From positions 434,001 through 498,000 of the forward strand of contig JAPNXP010000002.1 of the NCBI GenBank assembly GCA_028753945.1: a stretch of DNA of 64,000 nucleotides, given 5' to 3'. Below, one piece after another: positions 24,401 to 38,200 of the stretch; the stretch's first letter is position 1; each line of letters begins with the position of its first letter. Made by a program: the position numbers and the translations under genes. This stretch comes from Hexactinellida sp. DTS-2022 (Eukaryota > Porifera > Hexactinellida). A model generated the notes under the pieces. The model did no database searches. It had not been told where the DNA came from and saw only the letters and a program-made list of their open reading frames with translations.

Positions 24401-27400
24401 TATTAATTTAACTCTAGGCTTTCTTATTTTCGTTCTTAACATCGATGAGCATACCTTTATGCTTGGTTTAATATTATTCGCGATTGTACTACCTATTTAT
24501 GCCTGTATAGTTATTAAGCGAGCAAGGAAATTGAGTATGGTATTAGGATGGCGATTTCAAGACGATGGGTATATTTACTCGAAAAGTAATTCTATTCTAT
24601 TAAACGAAGCTAAAGTTATTCGCAGGTATAGACAAACTATTTTCCCGCTTTATGTGTCTTTGATGATCGTGTCACTTGGCCAGGTTTTGTATATTGTTGT
24701 TAATGTACTGTTAGATTCCATTGTACAGAATCCGTGTTGGTTCTACCAAATATACGGTTTAAGTTTTACAAACGAAACAAGTTTATTACCGAAAAATGAT
24801 GTTTATGAATATTATTGGACGATATTTATATTTATCTCGGATGGAAATTGGTTACTAACTGGTATGGTATTCTTCTGTACTGTTATTGTACTGAATTTAT
24901 TCCATTTCGGAAGTGCATTATACCAAAACTATCAAATGAGGAAATTATTTAGAGAGAAACACCTGGTTCAAAGACTCATCGAATCTTAACTAACAGTGTT
25001 CATGTTGATCTGTTTGTTGTTGTTGTTGTTTACATATTTTGAATATTAATAAAGTGGTTTAAGTGATTAATTAACTCATTAGTACAGTACACTCTGCTTA
25101 ATATTAGCTTGATTAATTAAGTTTAATTTACGGAACGGAATTACAGTTTGATTTAATTTCGGTTACTTTTCCGATTAAGCGCCCAGGAACTTATTATTTT
25201 TTTGGGCCAAATTTGCCAACTAATTTTTTGAAAATTCCAGAAAATAATATTTAGATGAATTCTAATGGTTCTCAGCTACAGTAAACATACAGAAATTTCC
25301 TAAATATAGTAATACACTTCAATTATGAACTAATGGGTATTAACTTTATTATGCAAATACAGTATATGCCGCTTAATAGAGCCACCGGTTAATAGATTTC
25401 TCCGCTTAATCGGGTCAAACTAGCCTCGGACCAAAGTAACCCAAATAAGCGGAGTCTACTGTACTTAATTACGGAATTTGCCATTTTGCCATTTAGGGAT
25501 CGAAAGTTTGCCATTTTGCCATTAGGTATCGAAAAATCGAAATTAGGGATCGAAAAGAAGTAGCCATATTTATTTTACATTCAAATAACTATTATTACAT
25601 TATTTATTAGTTTATCCAAATAATAATAATAACAACACAACAACTAATATTTACATAAATAAAATAAATAAATACTTATTGACAAGAGCAGGGCATATCA
25701 CTGCTTACTTATTAAGAACCCTTTTTCCATTTCCCATTAATGGCGCTATGATGTCATCACTATCCTGCATGACGCAATCGTTCGGATTTCTTCTCATCAA
25801 CTTTTCTTTCTTTCTCTCCATATAACTATGTACACATTGTGCCACTAGCAAACACCAAACTACAAACATACCCAAAGTCTGTCGGATAATGTTGACTCCC
25901 AAAATCCAGTGTTTGTATTGTTTGTTCGCCGCGGAATCTGTATATGGGTACGTTATAAAACTGAACGTTTGGTTAACCCAACATGGGTTCAACATTATAG
26001 TGTCAACAATAATAGAAACGACAAACACAATTTCCATCGCCACCATGATCTGGACTAACATCACCATTGGGATTAAAAAGAGTTTATAATGCGTTTTGTA
26101 GCTCAAACTAGTGTAGTATTCTCGCGATTTTAAATACGATAAATCCGCAATTTGTTTTTTCATCAAACAGTAGATTCTTATAAGGCAATAATCGACTACA
26201 AACAAATGTATTTGCACGAGTATAACGAACAGACTGTGGCCAACAAACATTGTCTCGACAAAGCTGTTCAATAGAAGAATGGTTATAAACTCAAATATTG
26301 CGAAAATCGCGGTTACTTTAACCTGCCACGTGAAAATACGTTTGGACTTATTAGCCTGAGAAGTGGTGAGTTGTAGCACAATTAATTCGAAACAAATGAG
26401 AGCTATCAAAGCAAATGGTTGCCATTCACTATGATTCATCCAACCAACAAACCGAGGTTCATCGATTCGATCCCAAATCCATGTGTGTGGTGAAATACTG
26501 CATTTCCCTACCGTTTTAACTTTCCTATCTATTTCGTACGATTCTAAGACCTTGCCGTTATGGAATACCATTATTGGGATGAACACAACTAAACTTGTTA
26601 GGAAGAAAACTATCAAAATTAACTTTGCGAATTCCAGCCTAAGAACGTACCCCCTCTCTTCTTCGCTATTTGTGGTCGGATGTGCGCGCCAAGCTTTCCA
26701 GGACTTGCTAGCCATTCGTGAGAACTTAATTAACCACATTATTATGACCACGAATATAATTAACGCATTGCACCATATAAACCCAATGCAGATCATTGCA
26801 AGTATTGTTTCAATCGAATATTCCATTGTGGAAATTTTAATTAATGAGTACTACTCAAAACTATTTATTTATAGAAAATATTATTGCCTATAATGCAGTT
26901 ATACTTTGAGAAAAGTCCCTGGTACAAATACAAAATAAATTATCTGAAATTAAACTGAGCCATTTTTTGCTGACATTATTTGAGGATTTGTTTTTTGAAC
27001 TTTTCCTGTATGCAGGAATTATTGTGAGTAATATTTTATAAACTATTTGTTGTTTGAAAGTGAAAATTTAGTAATATCTGATTGCTTGCTAATATTCTGT
27101 AAGGTTTTTAATGTTACACTAAAATGGGTTTATCTAATCTTTGTACAGTAATTTTATGCAATCTTCTTAATCAGATTTTAAACAAGTAAGCCCAGTAGCG
27201 TAACGAAGCCAAGTGCTGCTTTGAATATCGACGCCCCCGGAAAAATTATTCTAAGTAGATTTAAAAGAAATATAACATTACCTGTGCTTATAAAAAGTAT
27301 TCCAGTGAAGCTAATTTATTGATATACGAGCCCTTCGGTCTCGGTCACACACACACACAATCGAGTTTTAATAATATAGATGTAATGTACATTATGTACT

Positions 27401-28235
27401 CCGAAAATATACTGCAACATGTGCTAAATATAAAAATATTGTATACAAATATATAACATAGCAAAAAACAAAATGTTATTTCGCGAATTTTGGACGATTT
27501 GAGCTCATATCTTGTCTACAAAAATTACTGTATTTGTTAAAAAATATTGTTGTATCGGTTAATAACGGCTAAAACTGTAACATTTACGTAAATGCTTCAA
27601 ACGGTGAAACGGATATTTTTTGCAAGCGATTCGTGTGAAACAAAATGCCAAACAAATTGTAAAATGTCGCCCTTGTTACGCCACGAGCAAACGCGTCCAT
27701 TTTCCGATTAATTTATTGGCTGTTGTATGTTTAATTGGATTATTTCTGACAAAACATAAATCGATATTCTACACGAGTTGTATAGGAGCTCCAGTGACGT
27801 AATTGAAACCAAATTTTATGCGTATATAATTCATAAGTCCCAATTCTTAACTTGTTAAATCGGTTTACTAAATTCTCACTTAATTAGCTCTGAGCTGAAT
27901 TCAGCTAAAAGGAAACCAACACGAAGGGACCCTTAGTGTGTTAGTTTTCTTTTAGCTGACCCTTAGCAAGGGTCATTTCCGTCCGTAACACCTTTATAAA
28001 ATGGCTTAACACCTTTAAAGTATAGTGAGATAACGAAAAATCTAAAATTATAGCTGTGCCAACATCATTTCTTGTGAAGGCACTACCAATCCACCAACCA
28101 CCAAATATGCACTATATTATGCAGTCGTCATTAAATTGTATGCTTAATAATAACACATTAATAATAATAGTATTAATAACAATAATGCAAATAAGCCAAC
28201 ATGAAAAACACAGAAACATTATTAGCATATACAAT

Positions 28236-28270
<35 letters not shown>

Positions 28271-31200
28271 AGTTGACTCCAAACATTTTATTGCCTTGGC
28301 ATAAAGGTGTTGTTATTTCCGAAAATCTGAATACTTTTGGTTTTCTGTAACACCTCGACACGACGTGTGACAGGAAAATGCCACCTTGTATTATTAATAT
28401 ACTCAACATATATAGCGTAAGAGACCAATCTCTCAAACAGATAATGAGGTAATTAATCTGTCTAAATGTATGCCTATTCATTTTGATAGTCGGTATTTCT
28501 ATCCCATATACCTCCCTTAACCAACAAGGATTTAGTACTATGGTCTCACCAATCACATTAACGATTGTAAACAAAATAATCGATATGGATATAAACTGAA
28601 GTAGAAAACTGTTTAGGATTGTGATCCACTTATATCTGACAATAACTCTGGCAAATACAATATATTCTCGCCGTTCCCTATCAACGAAATATGATAAATC
28701 AATTTGAAATCTCTTTAAACGACGCCATAATTTCAATGAATAATGCATGTTTAGAATAATATGTAATTCCAGTAGAAAAGCGAATGCAAATCTTCCTATT
28801 AATACAGTCCCACGAAATACGTTTAGTAGGAAAACGGTTGCAATTTCGATTGGGATATAGATCACGGTCAGTTTAATTAAATTTTCATTTTCATTCGGTA
28901 TATGACTGTATGTTTGTATTAGCACCAAGTATATAAGATTTAATATGCAGACTTCACAAATTGCCAATACTTGCCAAACCGATTCTAATATTGAAATTTC
29001 AGGATGATTGGGATTGAATTTGTAGTTGATCCATGTATCGCCTTCTATTATGCAATTTGGGGAAATTTTAGTGCTATTATGTTTTTCACCATATGAAACA
29101 ACACCACCCGTAAATACAAATACAAACAATAACACGTCAACATACAACAACATAACAATCAACACATTCTTAATAAATGAATTTTTGAGGAATACGACCT
29201 CGTTAGAATATTCGGGATTGTATTTATAATATTCTTTATAATACAACCACAAACGTTTCGACTTTTTAACTTTGCTCGACATAAATACGATCCAACCAAT
29301 GCTTAAAAGCAGACATAAACTGCCAGTTACCCCCAACGGACACATAGCAGTATAAACATTCAAATAATGCCAAACACTCATTTCTAAATTCAAAATTAAT
29401 TCAAACTAGGAAGAGTTATATACTATATACAATATTATACATATACATTTTATATACCGTATAAATAAATAGATTTGAAAATATCAGATTATGTAATCTG
29501 ATATTTTTATAATTATTGTGTACCTACATCAGTAAACCCCAAGGAAATTATCCCTGATTTGCACAGAATAGATAATACTTACTAAGTTTTCTTATATTAC
29601 AGATGAAGTAAGGTTATTTTTCAGGTTTTAAAGTTCAAAATATTTGTTTTTGCGCCAGAGGATTAGGATAATTTATGAACAAAGATATTTATTACAAATA
29701 TTATTAAGGATAAATTATCTGGAGAAATCAGTGAGAGATTCAATAATATTTATTACACATTCCAATGTAATACCATGGTTACTTAAATATCAATCTATTG
29801 AGGGTTCTCGAAAGTTTTCTCGTTTTTTGACCATTTGTATTTTGTAATACAAAAAGGATAGTTTGTCATTGGTAACTTTTTAGGAATGGACAAAAACAAT
29901 TTAAAAAAATCAAAATCGATTGATTTAAAGTTGATTTTTACTACTGTGAACTCCAGTTATAAAGAAGTCGGATATAACGAAATGGAGATTTCCCCCAGAG
30001 CACTAAATGCATTAGTTATTATCCGCTTATAACGAATATTCGGATATAACGAAGGAATTTTTCTACAGGTCCCAAGCACTTCGTTATAACGAAAAATGGA
30101 AAAGATCTATTTCAGTCATAGCGATTTCAACGTCATCTATTTGCAGTAACTCAAATAGCAATTTGAGTAGCTCCAATAAAATTTATGTTATGTTAATTCA
30201 AATCAAATATTAAAATTTCACAAAAATTAAATAAATCATTAATTTCAATAGCTGCATTTGTTACCTCCCCTGTTACCTAATAAATCGAATAATACAATCA
30301 ATTCAAATAGCATAATTAATATAAGATTTACAACAAACATAATTATTAGCTCAGAAGAGGGTTACTTAAACTGTCATTTGGAATTTTCGACCTCAAGTAA
30401 TTTGCCAATTTCCTTTTTCTTAACTGTTCGCTAATCAAGAAGGAAACATTAAGAATAACAATAAATACCATAAACAAAAGAACTGTCAAATTTCGTAGAA
30501 TTATAAGCGCGTATGTAAATTTCTTGAAATTACGTAGTGTATTACCACTGAACGAATACTTGAGTTCAAAAAATGGAAAATGCATATTAAACCAACAGTT
30601 ATTAGTGATGAAAGTTCCTATCCAAACATTGCAAATAATATACCAAAGTTCTACCGTTATAAAGCAAAGTGTTACACCCAAAAGCGACCAAATAGACTGT
30701 TTATAAAGTCTCAAGTTATACGAATGGTTTTCGTTTTGTATTTCAGTGAATTCGTATTTCATATCTGCCTCATACCACCTGAGAACTTGTAACAATTTCT
30801 TAGCCGAAATAACTGTTATCAGCCAATACAATAAAGCGAGCAAACCAAATATAAATTGTCCAGTCATCATCATATCCGGTGATGCGTCAAAACAGAGCAA
30901 CATAATCGTTTGAGGCGCCATTGTTACTAAAAATACCAAAGTATTCTTTTCTAAATTGAATGTCCGCTTTTTTCTTGTTAGAGAAGGGTTTGACTGTGTG
31001 TATATACTTGTGAAGTATTTGAGTAGAGCGATGAAAACACAAAATTCTGCCAAAACTCCACTTTGCCAAATGCCTTCAAATATTGAGGCTGAATGGTACC
31101 TCTCATATACAATTGAAGCAAGCCATGTTGCTTGTGAAACGTTACAGTCCTCAGTTATTAGCTGCAGTGTTAAATTTCCGGGTTTTATGAAATAACTAAT

Positions 31201-32154
31201 CGATTCCATAAAAGACGAGATACATATTATTATATCTGAGATTAAAAGAGTCACAATTAACGCACTTTTGTGGAAAATTATTTTTCGGTTCAGTCCTTCT
31301 TCCAAAAATCTGTTTACTTTCCATTGTTTGTAGCTCGTTCTCGATTGTTTAACGAAATACAATAACCAAAGTATTGATATTAATGTCACTATTGGGCCAG
31401 TGAACATTTGAGAGTACAACTCTACTTGATAAGCATAATGCAGAATCTTCGCAAGCATGTCTTATTAAGAAATACAATAGGTAGATATAATAATATTCCC
31501 TATTTATACAATTCAGTCCATCTCAACAGACTCAACTTATAGTGTGATTTAGCATTTTATAACAAACTTAATACACTGGTATACCCCACATAATAATACT
31601 ATGTAATATTGGTATTATATTGTATTATACAGCCATTTGTAAATACGCTCCTAATCCTGGTCCGATCCAATTTCCATAGCCTAAATCACAAATTAATGTT
31701 ACGGTATAGGAGAAGATTCCAAATTTTCCAAAAATCATGCTCCAAAAGGAGCGTCTCGCGCTCCTAGATAATTCCTTGATTGTATTGTATTGTATTATCT
31801 TTTGATAATTATCCTAAAGTTTAAATAAAGTTGGAGAGTATATTGTAGAACATTGACAGTATACAGAATAATGACTTGACTAAATAAGGAAAATCAGTTA
31901 TGAAAACCAAGGATTAATACAGTTTATCTAGGTCAATTAATGTGTGAATTAAATAATAATACAGTCAGGTTCTTTTATTGTGAACATTTAAGGGACCAAA
32001 AATTGTGTTCATAATAGAGAGACTTCATAATAAGCGAACTCAACTTAATACAAACTCTATGTAAATTGTTAAATTGGGACCATAGGGCTTGTTCATAATA
32101 AAAAATCTTCATATTATGCAGACGAAATCTTGTTCATAATAAGCAGACCTGACT

Positions 32155-32200
<46 letters not shown>

Positions 32201-35200
32201 AAACACTCAAAACACACTAAATTAGCATCAAACAATTCCTCTGTAATTCTCCAGTAGTGGAGTAGAAGAAAAAACTTTCCTTCTTTTTGAAATTAAATTA
32301 TTCCAAACCAAGATGAGATTCATTGCCATTAACGTAAATAGAAATACAACAACAGAGAAAGTTATATTTGCAATCACAATCTGATTTGCGATCGAATATA
32401 TTTTCTGAATTTCTAAATTGATAAAAGATCCAAAATTAATTCTAAACGTATTATTTATCCAACAAGTGTTCAGGATTAATGTACCAAGGAATTCTCTCAC
32501 AAACTCATCAAATATTTTTGAAATAATTAAATATTGACCGACAACAAAAATAGGTTTTATAAACAAGCGAAATTGTTTCATTTGTTGTAAGTGTACTTTA
32601 ATTTCGAATTTGTCAATAAAATCAACATGTTCCAAATCCTGTTGTCTCATCCTCAATTGATTATTCAATTTCTTTGCATAGTATACTCCAACGAAAAATG
32701 TAAACTCTAAAATAAATCCGTTTGTGAACCAATCGAATAGGATTGTCCAAGGAAATAGCGTTGTTATGGCAACAAATATGCCGGGAAGGAATGCGATTAA
32801 CAACCAAAGAACTTGTTTGGGACTATAAGTAAACTTTTCTTTGAGTTTATATATATTATTGAAATAATATAAAATAAGTATGAATAGCTGGAGTGCGTAT
32901 ACAGCAAATCCTTTACGAATCGCTAATACGAATGCGTACTTGTATTCGTATCTTAAATACAGATAACTCTCTCTGTTAATAGTGCAGTTATTAATAGAAA
33001 TACTATTATTTGTAGAGTATATAACGTCAAATGAATATTCTGTGATTAAACTGACAATGACAAGGCCTTCAATAAACATGTAATATAGGAATAAGACACT
33101 TTTGAAAAACCTGTTTTTGAAATTGAAAAGTCTCCTTTCGTTATCAGGGTCCCCTGGTCTTTGTAGAATGTTTTTAATGTCTGAAATTGTACGGTTTATT
33201 TTGTCGAAAAAATGCACCATCCATGCCACGGTAATTAATAAAAATAAACAAAATATTATTATTCCGATAGTTTTGTAAACAACAACAGCTAACATTTTGT
33301 TTGCAATGAAATATTTAATTGTTGTATTATTCTATTAGCTATTTTTATATTGGTTAGAATGGCTTAGGAATCATTCTAGCTGTAATACGATTCATCGGGA
33401 AAATTATATTCAAAGATTTCTAAGTCTACGCAAATGATCTCATATAATGTGTCGTTGGCTTCATTTATGTTGCAATTTGGAAATATACCTTTATTCTGCT
33501 ATTAATTATGATACATTTAATTAGATAATATCCTGCTTGTGAGACAATTTTCGTAACAACGTTTAAGCAATTTTAAATTGGATTTATCAAATAATTTAAA
33601 ACTCTACTGAAAAGTAGAAAGTAAGCTAGTTCCTTATACTATACTTTTGTAAGACTAAATCTCTTTATATTTTGACCGAAATCTTAATAATTTCATTCTT
33701 TTATTTCACTTGTAATATATTATTCAAAACAAAGAACAACCACTTATTTTACATTTCACTATATTTGTAAGCTGTCTAATATATTTAATTACAAACTTAT
33801 TACATACTGTCATACAGTAATGTATTATCTTAATTGATATTCTTTCAACTTTCGGGGTTTTTATTACATATATTAATTGTGCAATATTTAAATTGTCCTT
33901 TCTTAAAATGATTTCTCTAATACATTGTGGTTTCTAGGGAAATATCTATTTAGATTTATACACAGATATTTCCCTGATCTAATATTATAAGAACATATTG
34001 TATTTATACCTATTACAATTTATATATCATTAAATGTATTTCAACTCTTTCTATCAATAATATCAAATTCAAAATGTCCATAAAATATGAAGAAACGAGC
34101 AGAATACTTAGAACGTTCTTAATCGTTAATTTATTCGTTCTAATAATCTGGATTATTTACCTGTTAAAGTTATTAATCGCGCGAATTTTGAGATACTTTA
34201 AAATTTCACGAAGTCGAACTCCGGTAATCAAAGACTATGAAGACCAGTATCGAGTAAAGGTAGACATTCTAAAGTATATTTTCCTGATTTCTTGTTTTGC
34301 ATTTGAGCTTTTCAGCGAATTTTTCGGCTTCATGACTGGGCATTTAGCTAGTCGCGATCATAAAAAACCATTTCATGTTTCCCCCAACTGTGAATTAATT
34401 CCTGTTGGTTGGTTATACCAACTCTGTAATATCAATAAAATATTTTCAGTGTGCCAGGCCCTATGGTACTGCTGTACAATATTAGCTTTATCTCTGTTTA
34501 TGTGGATGCTACATATCCAAATATGCGCTTATAAGAAATCCCTAAATCAAGTCAGGTATGTTTTTCCAGGAATTGCTTTAACGCTAATCGTTATAATCGT
34601 ATTCATACTTTCTGTTGTGAAGGAAACAGCGATATTTGGGAGTGTATTGTACTGTATGTTGTTTCTTCTTATCTACGTTATTACGGTCTATAAAGTGATT
34701 CGTTTTGGAAAGATTTTGAAGGAAATTCGTAATGATTCGAGTGACCATATTAAGAATAGTTATAGAAAGGGGTATTATACAAATAAACTCTACTTTGACG
34801 ATCAGAATTTCAAAACATATGGTGTCCTAGTTGTATCGATTCTCTTCTTTTTAGGGCTCGATTTGTTTTCTCAATTTGTTTACAATTACTTTAACGTGCT
34901 TATTTCCTCCATTTTAATAAACCCTTGTTGGTTTAATCATGTATACGGAATTAATTTGGATTTCAAATTGTCAAATTCAACCGTAGAGTATATTAAGAAA
35001 TCTACAGAATATTTGACGATCGTTCGCAATATAACTTCAAGTTGCTACATTTTGGGATTCATTTGTCTGAGTGTTGGAATAGTATTTATACCGAAATTGT
35101 TTTCTGTATTTAGAACTTGTTGCAAGAAACAGATTCCAGACAGTTCAAGTGAATTGGAAGAGAAATTAATTCAATAATTAATTTCAATACAAATGCTATG

Positions 35201-38200
35201 CTTTACAAATAATACTGTAATTATTTAATACTATATCATGTAAAGATTTTTTGCTCTCAATGAAAATTAAAAAAATATCCTTTATAAAAGTTATTTTTGA
35301 TATGTACTTTTAAATTAATGAGTTGTTGTATGCTAGAATGACATACACCGTGGATTTCCACTATAATAACACACTATTATTATAATGATAATACAGTCGA
35401 AACCGGGGTTTTTACTAACTGACTATTTATTCTATATGTGTCCAATTTTGGCGTATTTTCAATCAGTTTATTCTAACTATCGGATTTTTATTATTTTAAT
35501 TCCATGCAAAGAATTGCTTAGAAAAAACGGTTTCGACTGTAACTAGATTATCCAAGGTGTATTCTTGCATACAACACAGTTAATTATAGATTTCTATCCC
35601 TTCAATTATAAGTTAATATCTGTTAGTTGGACTGATTTTGACCATGGATTCAAATTATACGAGCTTCTAAAACTTTCAAATATTGAAATACCTACATTTT
35701 AAATATTAATACATTTGTTTTATAATCGAATTATATGTTTGCAAGTGTCGTTATTCCATGTCTCACCCAATCAAATTACTGTCTCAAAAAATACAAAAAT
35801 TTAATAATTAAAATGATAAATTAATTATACAATTAATTGTTGTTATTTGTACAAACAACTAAGGATCTTCGAGACTCTAATTTCCACTCTGATTCTCTCA
35901 CAAATAACAGAACAGAAATATAACAAACTCAATAGGCATAATACCCCATTCATTTGCACAGCTGTAATAGTACGGATTATCCACACTACGTTACACACCA
36001 TTGAGAATAAGTTCTTGTCAAATTGTAGCTTTGGTATTTGTAGATAGAAGTTTGTTGCTATCCAACAGGGATTTTCTAGAAATGTTTGTATCACTAACAC
36101 AATAACGAAGTATAGGAATAGCGATATTATGTATATTTGGAAGAAAACGTATAATAAATACAGAACTCTCTTACTCGTTTTTGATGCATTTCTCAGCTTG
36201 AATCGACTTGTATTTCCATTCTCATATTCATAATCACTAACAACCCAAGATATAACCAAATGCAGCCTGTTAACATCGGTAATGCATTTAATTAAAATAA
36301 CTTGAATCACAATTAAGGATATTCCGAATCCGATCCAATAAGTTTGACTGAAAGAACTTAAAACGAGTACTAACAGTGTAGCTAACATTGGTTTTAATAA
36401 GTTCTTTAAAAGTCTTCTAAAAGTGAATATTTCTTTACGGTATGCAAATTCAAGATGTAGTATTGTCAGTCTATACAATGACAATTCTATAATATAAATA
36501 GCTTGTCTCAGGCCTTCTAAAAACCAGTTTGCAGGGCTTACAGATTCAAAATTGTACAACCAACTTGTTCTGTCTAAACTACAATTCGAATTAATTGTGA
36601 TATTATCACGATTCGATTCCCAATCATTTGTGAAAAGGGTTTGTATTAACATGACTGTACAAGCTGCCCCTAGCTCTGCTAGCACAATACTCAGCAATAG
36701 AATATTCCGAATTAGTTTATTTCTGCTGTTAAACAATTCGTAGTGTGAATCTCTGAAACGATTCTTTTTATGATACCGCCAGGTGTGAAATGAATGTTTT
36801 ATTTGTGAAATACAGAATATAATCCAACCAAATGTTACGATTAGGAATAAAGGCAAGAGTGTCCATAAAATGTAGTTAAAAATAAATCCAACTTTCCTTG
36901 TCGATTCTGAAACCATTGTAGTTATATAAAATTTCCTTTTGGAGTACTTTTATATATAGAGCAAATGTAATGACAAAATGCTCATTGATAATTTGTGCTA
37001 AATGTTATATTACAATCTTATATTACAAAATGTTTACTGAAAACTTGTGCAATTGTAATATAATTAATCATATTACAAATTTTTATTGAGCATTTGTGTG
37101 GGTGGGGAAGTTAATTAAGTTAGCATCATACAAATAGTAATATACGTAAAATATAAAATTTGGGTCCAACTTTTACGAATGCATTAGTAGACATTTTTGA
37201 CCCATATTAGATTTTAAGTAGAAAATAATTGGTGAAATCAATTGAATGTTACAAAGTATTCGTTAGTTAATTGAACTGTAGAATAATATTATATAAAATT
37301 GGTCAACAAATTCCTTATATTTGTACCAAATTATCCGAATTACAGTAGACTCTCGTTAATACGAACAAATTGAGAAAATATGTTCCATACAATATTTTAA
37401 AGATGTAATTTATAGGATACAGCTGGCCAAGAGCGGTTTCGGACTTTAACGCCTTCATACTATAGAGGGGCCCACGGTGTTATTATTGGTAGGTTAATAA
37501 GTTCTTTTATAACACCTTATTAATAAGTTCTTTTAATACCTTATTGTGTACAGTATACTCCAATTAATTCGGCCATTTTGTTCCGAAGGCACAATAATTG
37601 CAAGCAGGGTATTATACAGGAGTAGAATTGAACCCTCCTAATTGTCCTAAGGTTACTAGAGTATGAATTTTGTACGCTTAAAAGGTTAGTTTTGTATTAT
37701 TCTATGGGGACTTTCGGAAGTTTTCGCGCTCCTAAACGCAAACAATTCCCAATTTATACGCCTCTAGGCGTATGGCGCGCTCCTGGATAAAACCCCTGAT
37801 TGCAAGCCAAACTTTATATCATATTGAATAGGCCGATTATGCGGAGAACGTAATATTAACCGGTGACTCTATTAACCAGTTTACTGTATTTATACTTGTC
37901 AGTGTACGATACAACCTGTGTCAATTCATTCAACAGTCTACAGACCTGGTATAACGAGATGGGAACCTACTGTACTAATCCCGATGCAGTTACTATGCTA
38001 GTTGGTAACAAGACTGATAGAAAGGTATGCAATGGTATATCAAGTTATAATAGAACCTCGTTATTACGAACACGGTTAATACGAACATTATTTCAGTCCC
38101 CTTCAAAGCATTTTCAATACCAATGACATTGGTTAATACGAATTCCGGATAAAGCGAACGCATTTTGACGATCCCCTGGTGTTCGTACTAACGAGGTTCT

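Larger units (their letters stand above)
21792..37415 (+). other. RAB18 intron 3, a 15.6 kb intron hosting eight intronless membrane-protein genes
   Basis: The intron is bounded by the donor GGTTAGTT after residue Trp62 and the acceptor TAATTTATAG before the GATACAGCTGGC exon (DTAGQ). Inside are eight ORFs of 355-382 aa from one seven-membrane-segment family: + at 22039 and 23841, - at 25705, 28269, 30346 and 32228, + at 34074, - at 35843. The spacers are AT-rich with MITEs of families D, E, F and G. No RAB18 exon was found between the two boundaries. Confidence 0.9.

Noticed and set aside
27620..27802. 60-aa ORF in the spacer between nested genes 3 and 4
   Set aside because: It lies across a possible transposon end and shows no similarity to the flanking family.
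22039..36916. Assignment of the nested genes to a known GPCR class or insect-type chemoreceptors
   Set aside because: The usual motifs (DRY, CWxP, NPxxY, or the insect-receptor C-terminal TYhhhhhQF pattern) are absent, and the predicted orientation is N-out, so no class could be supported.
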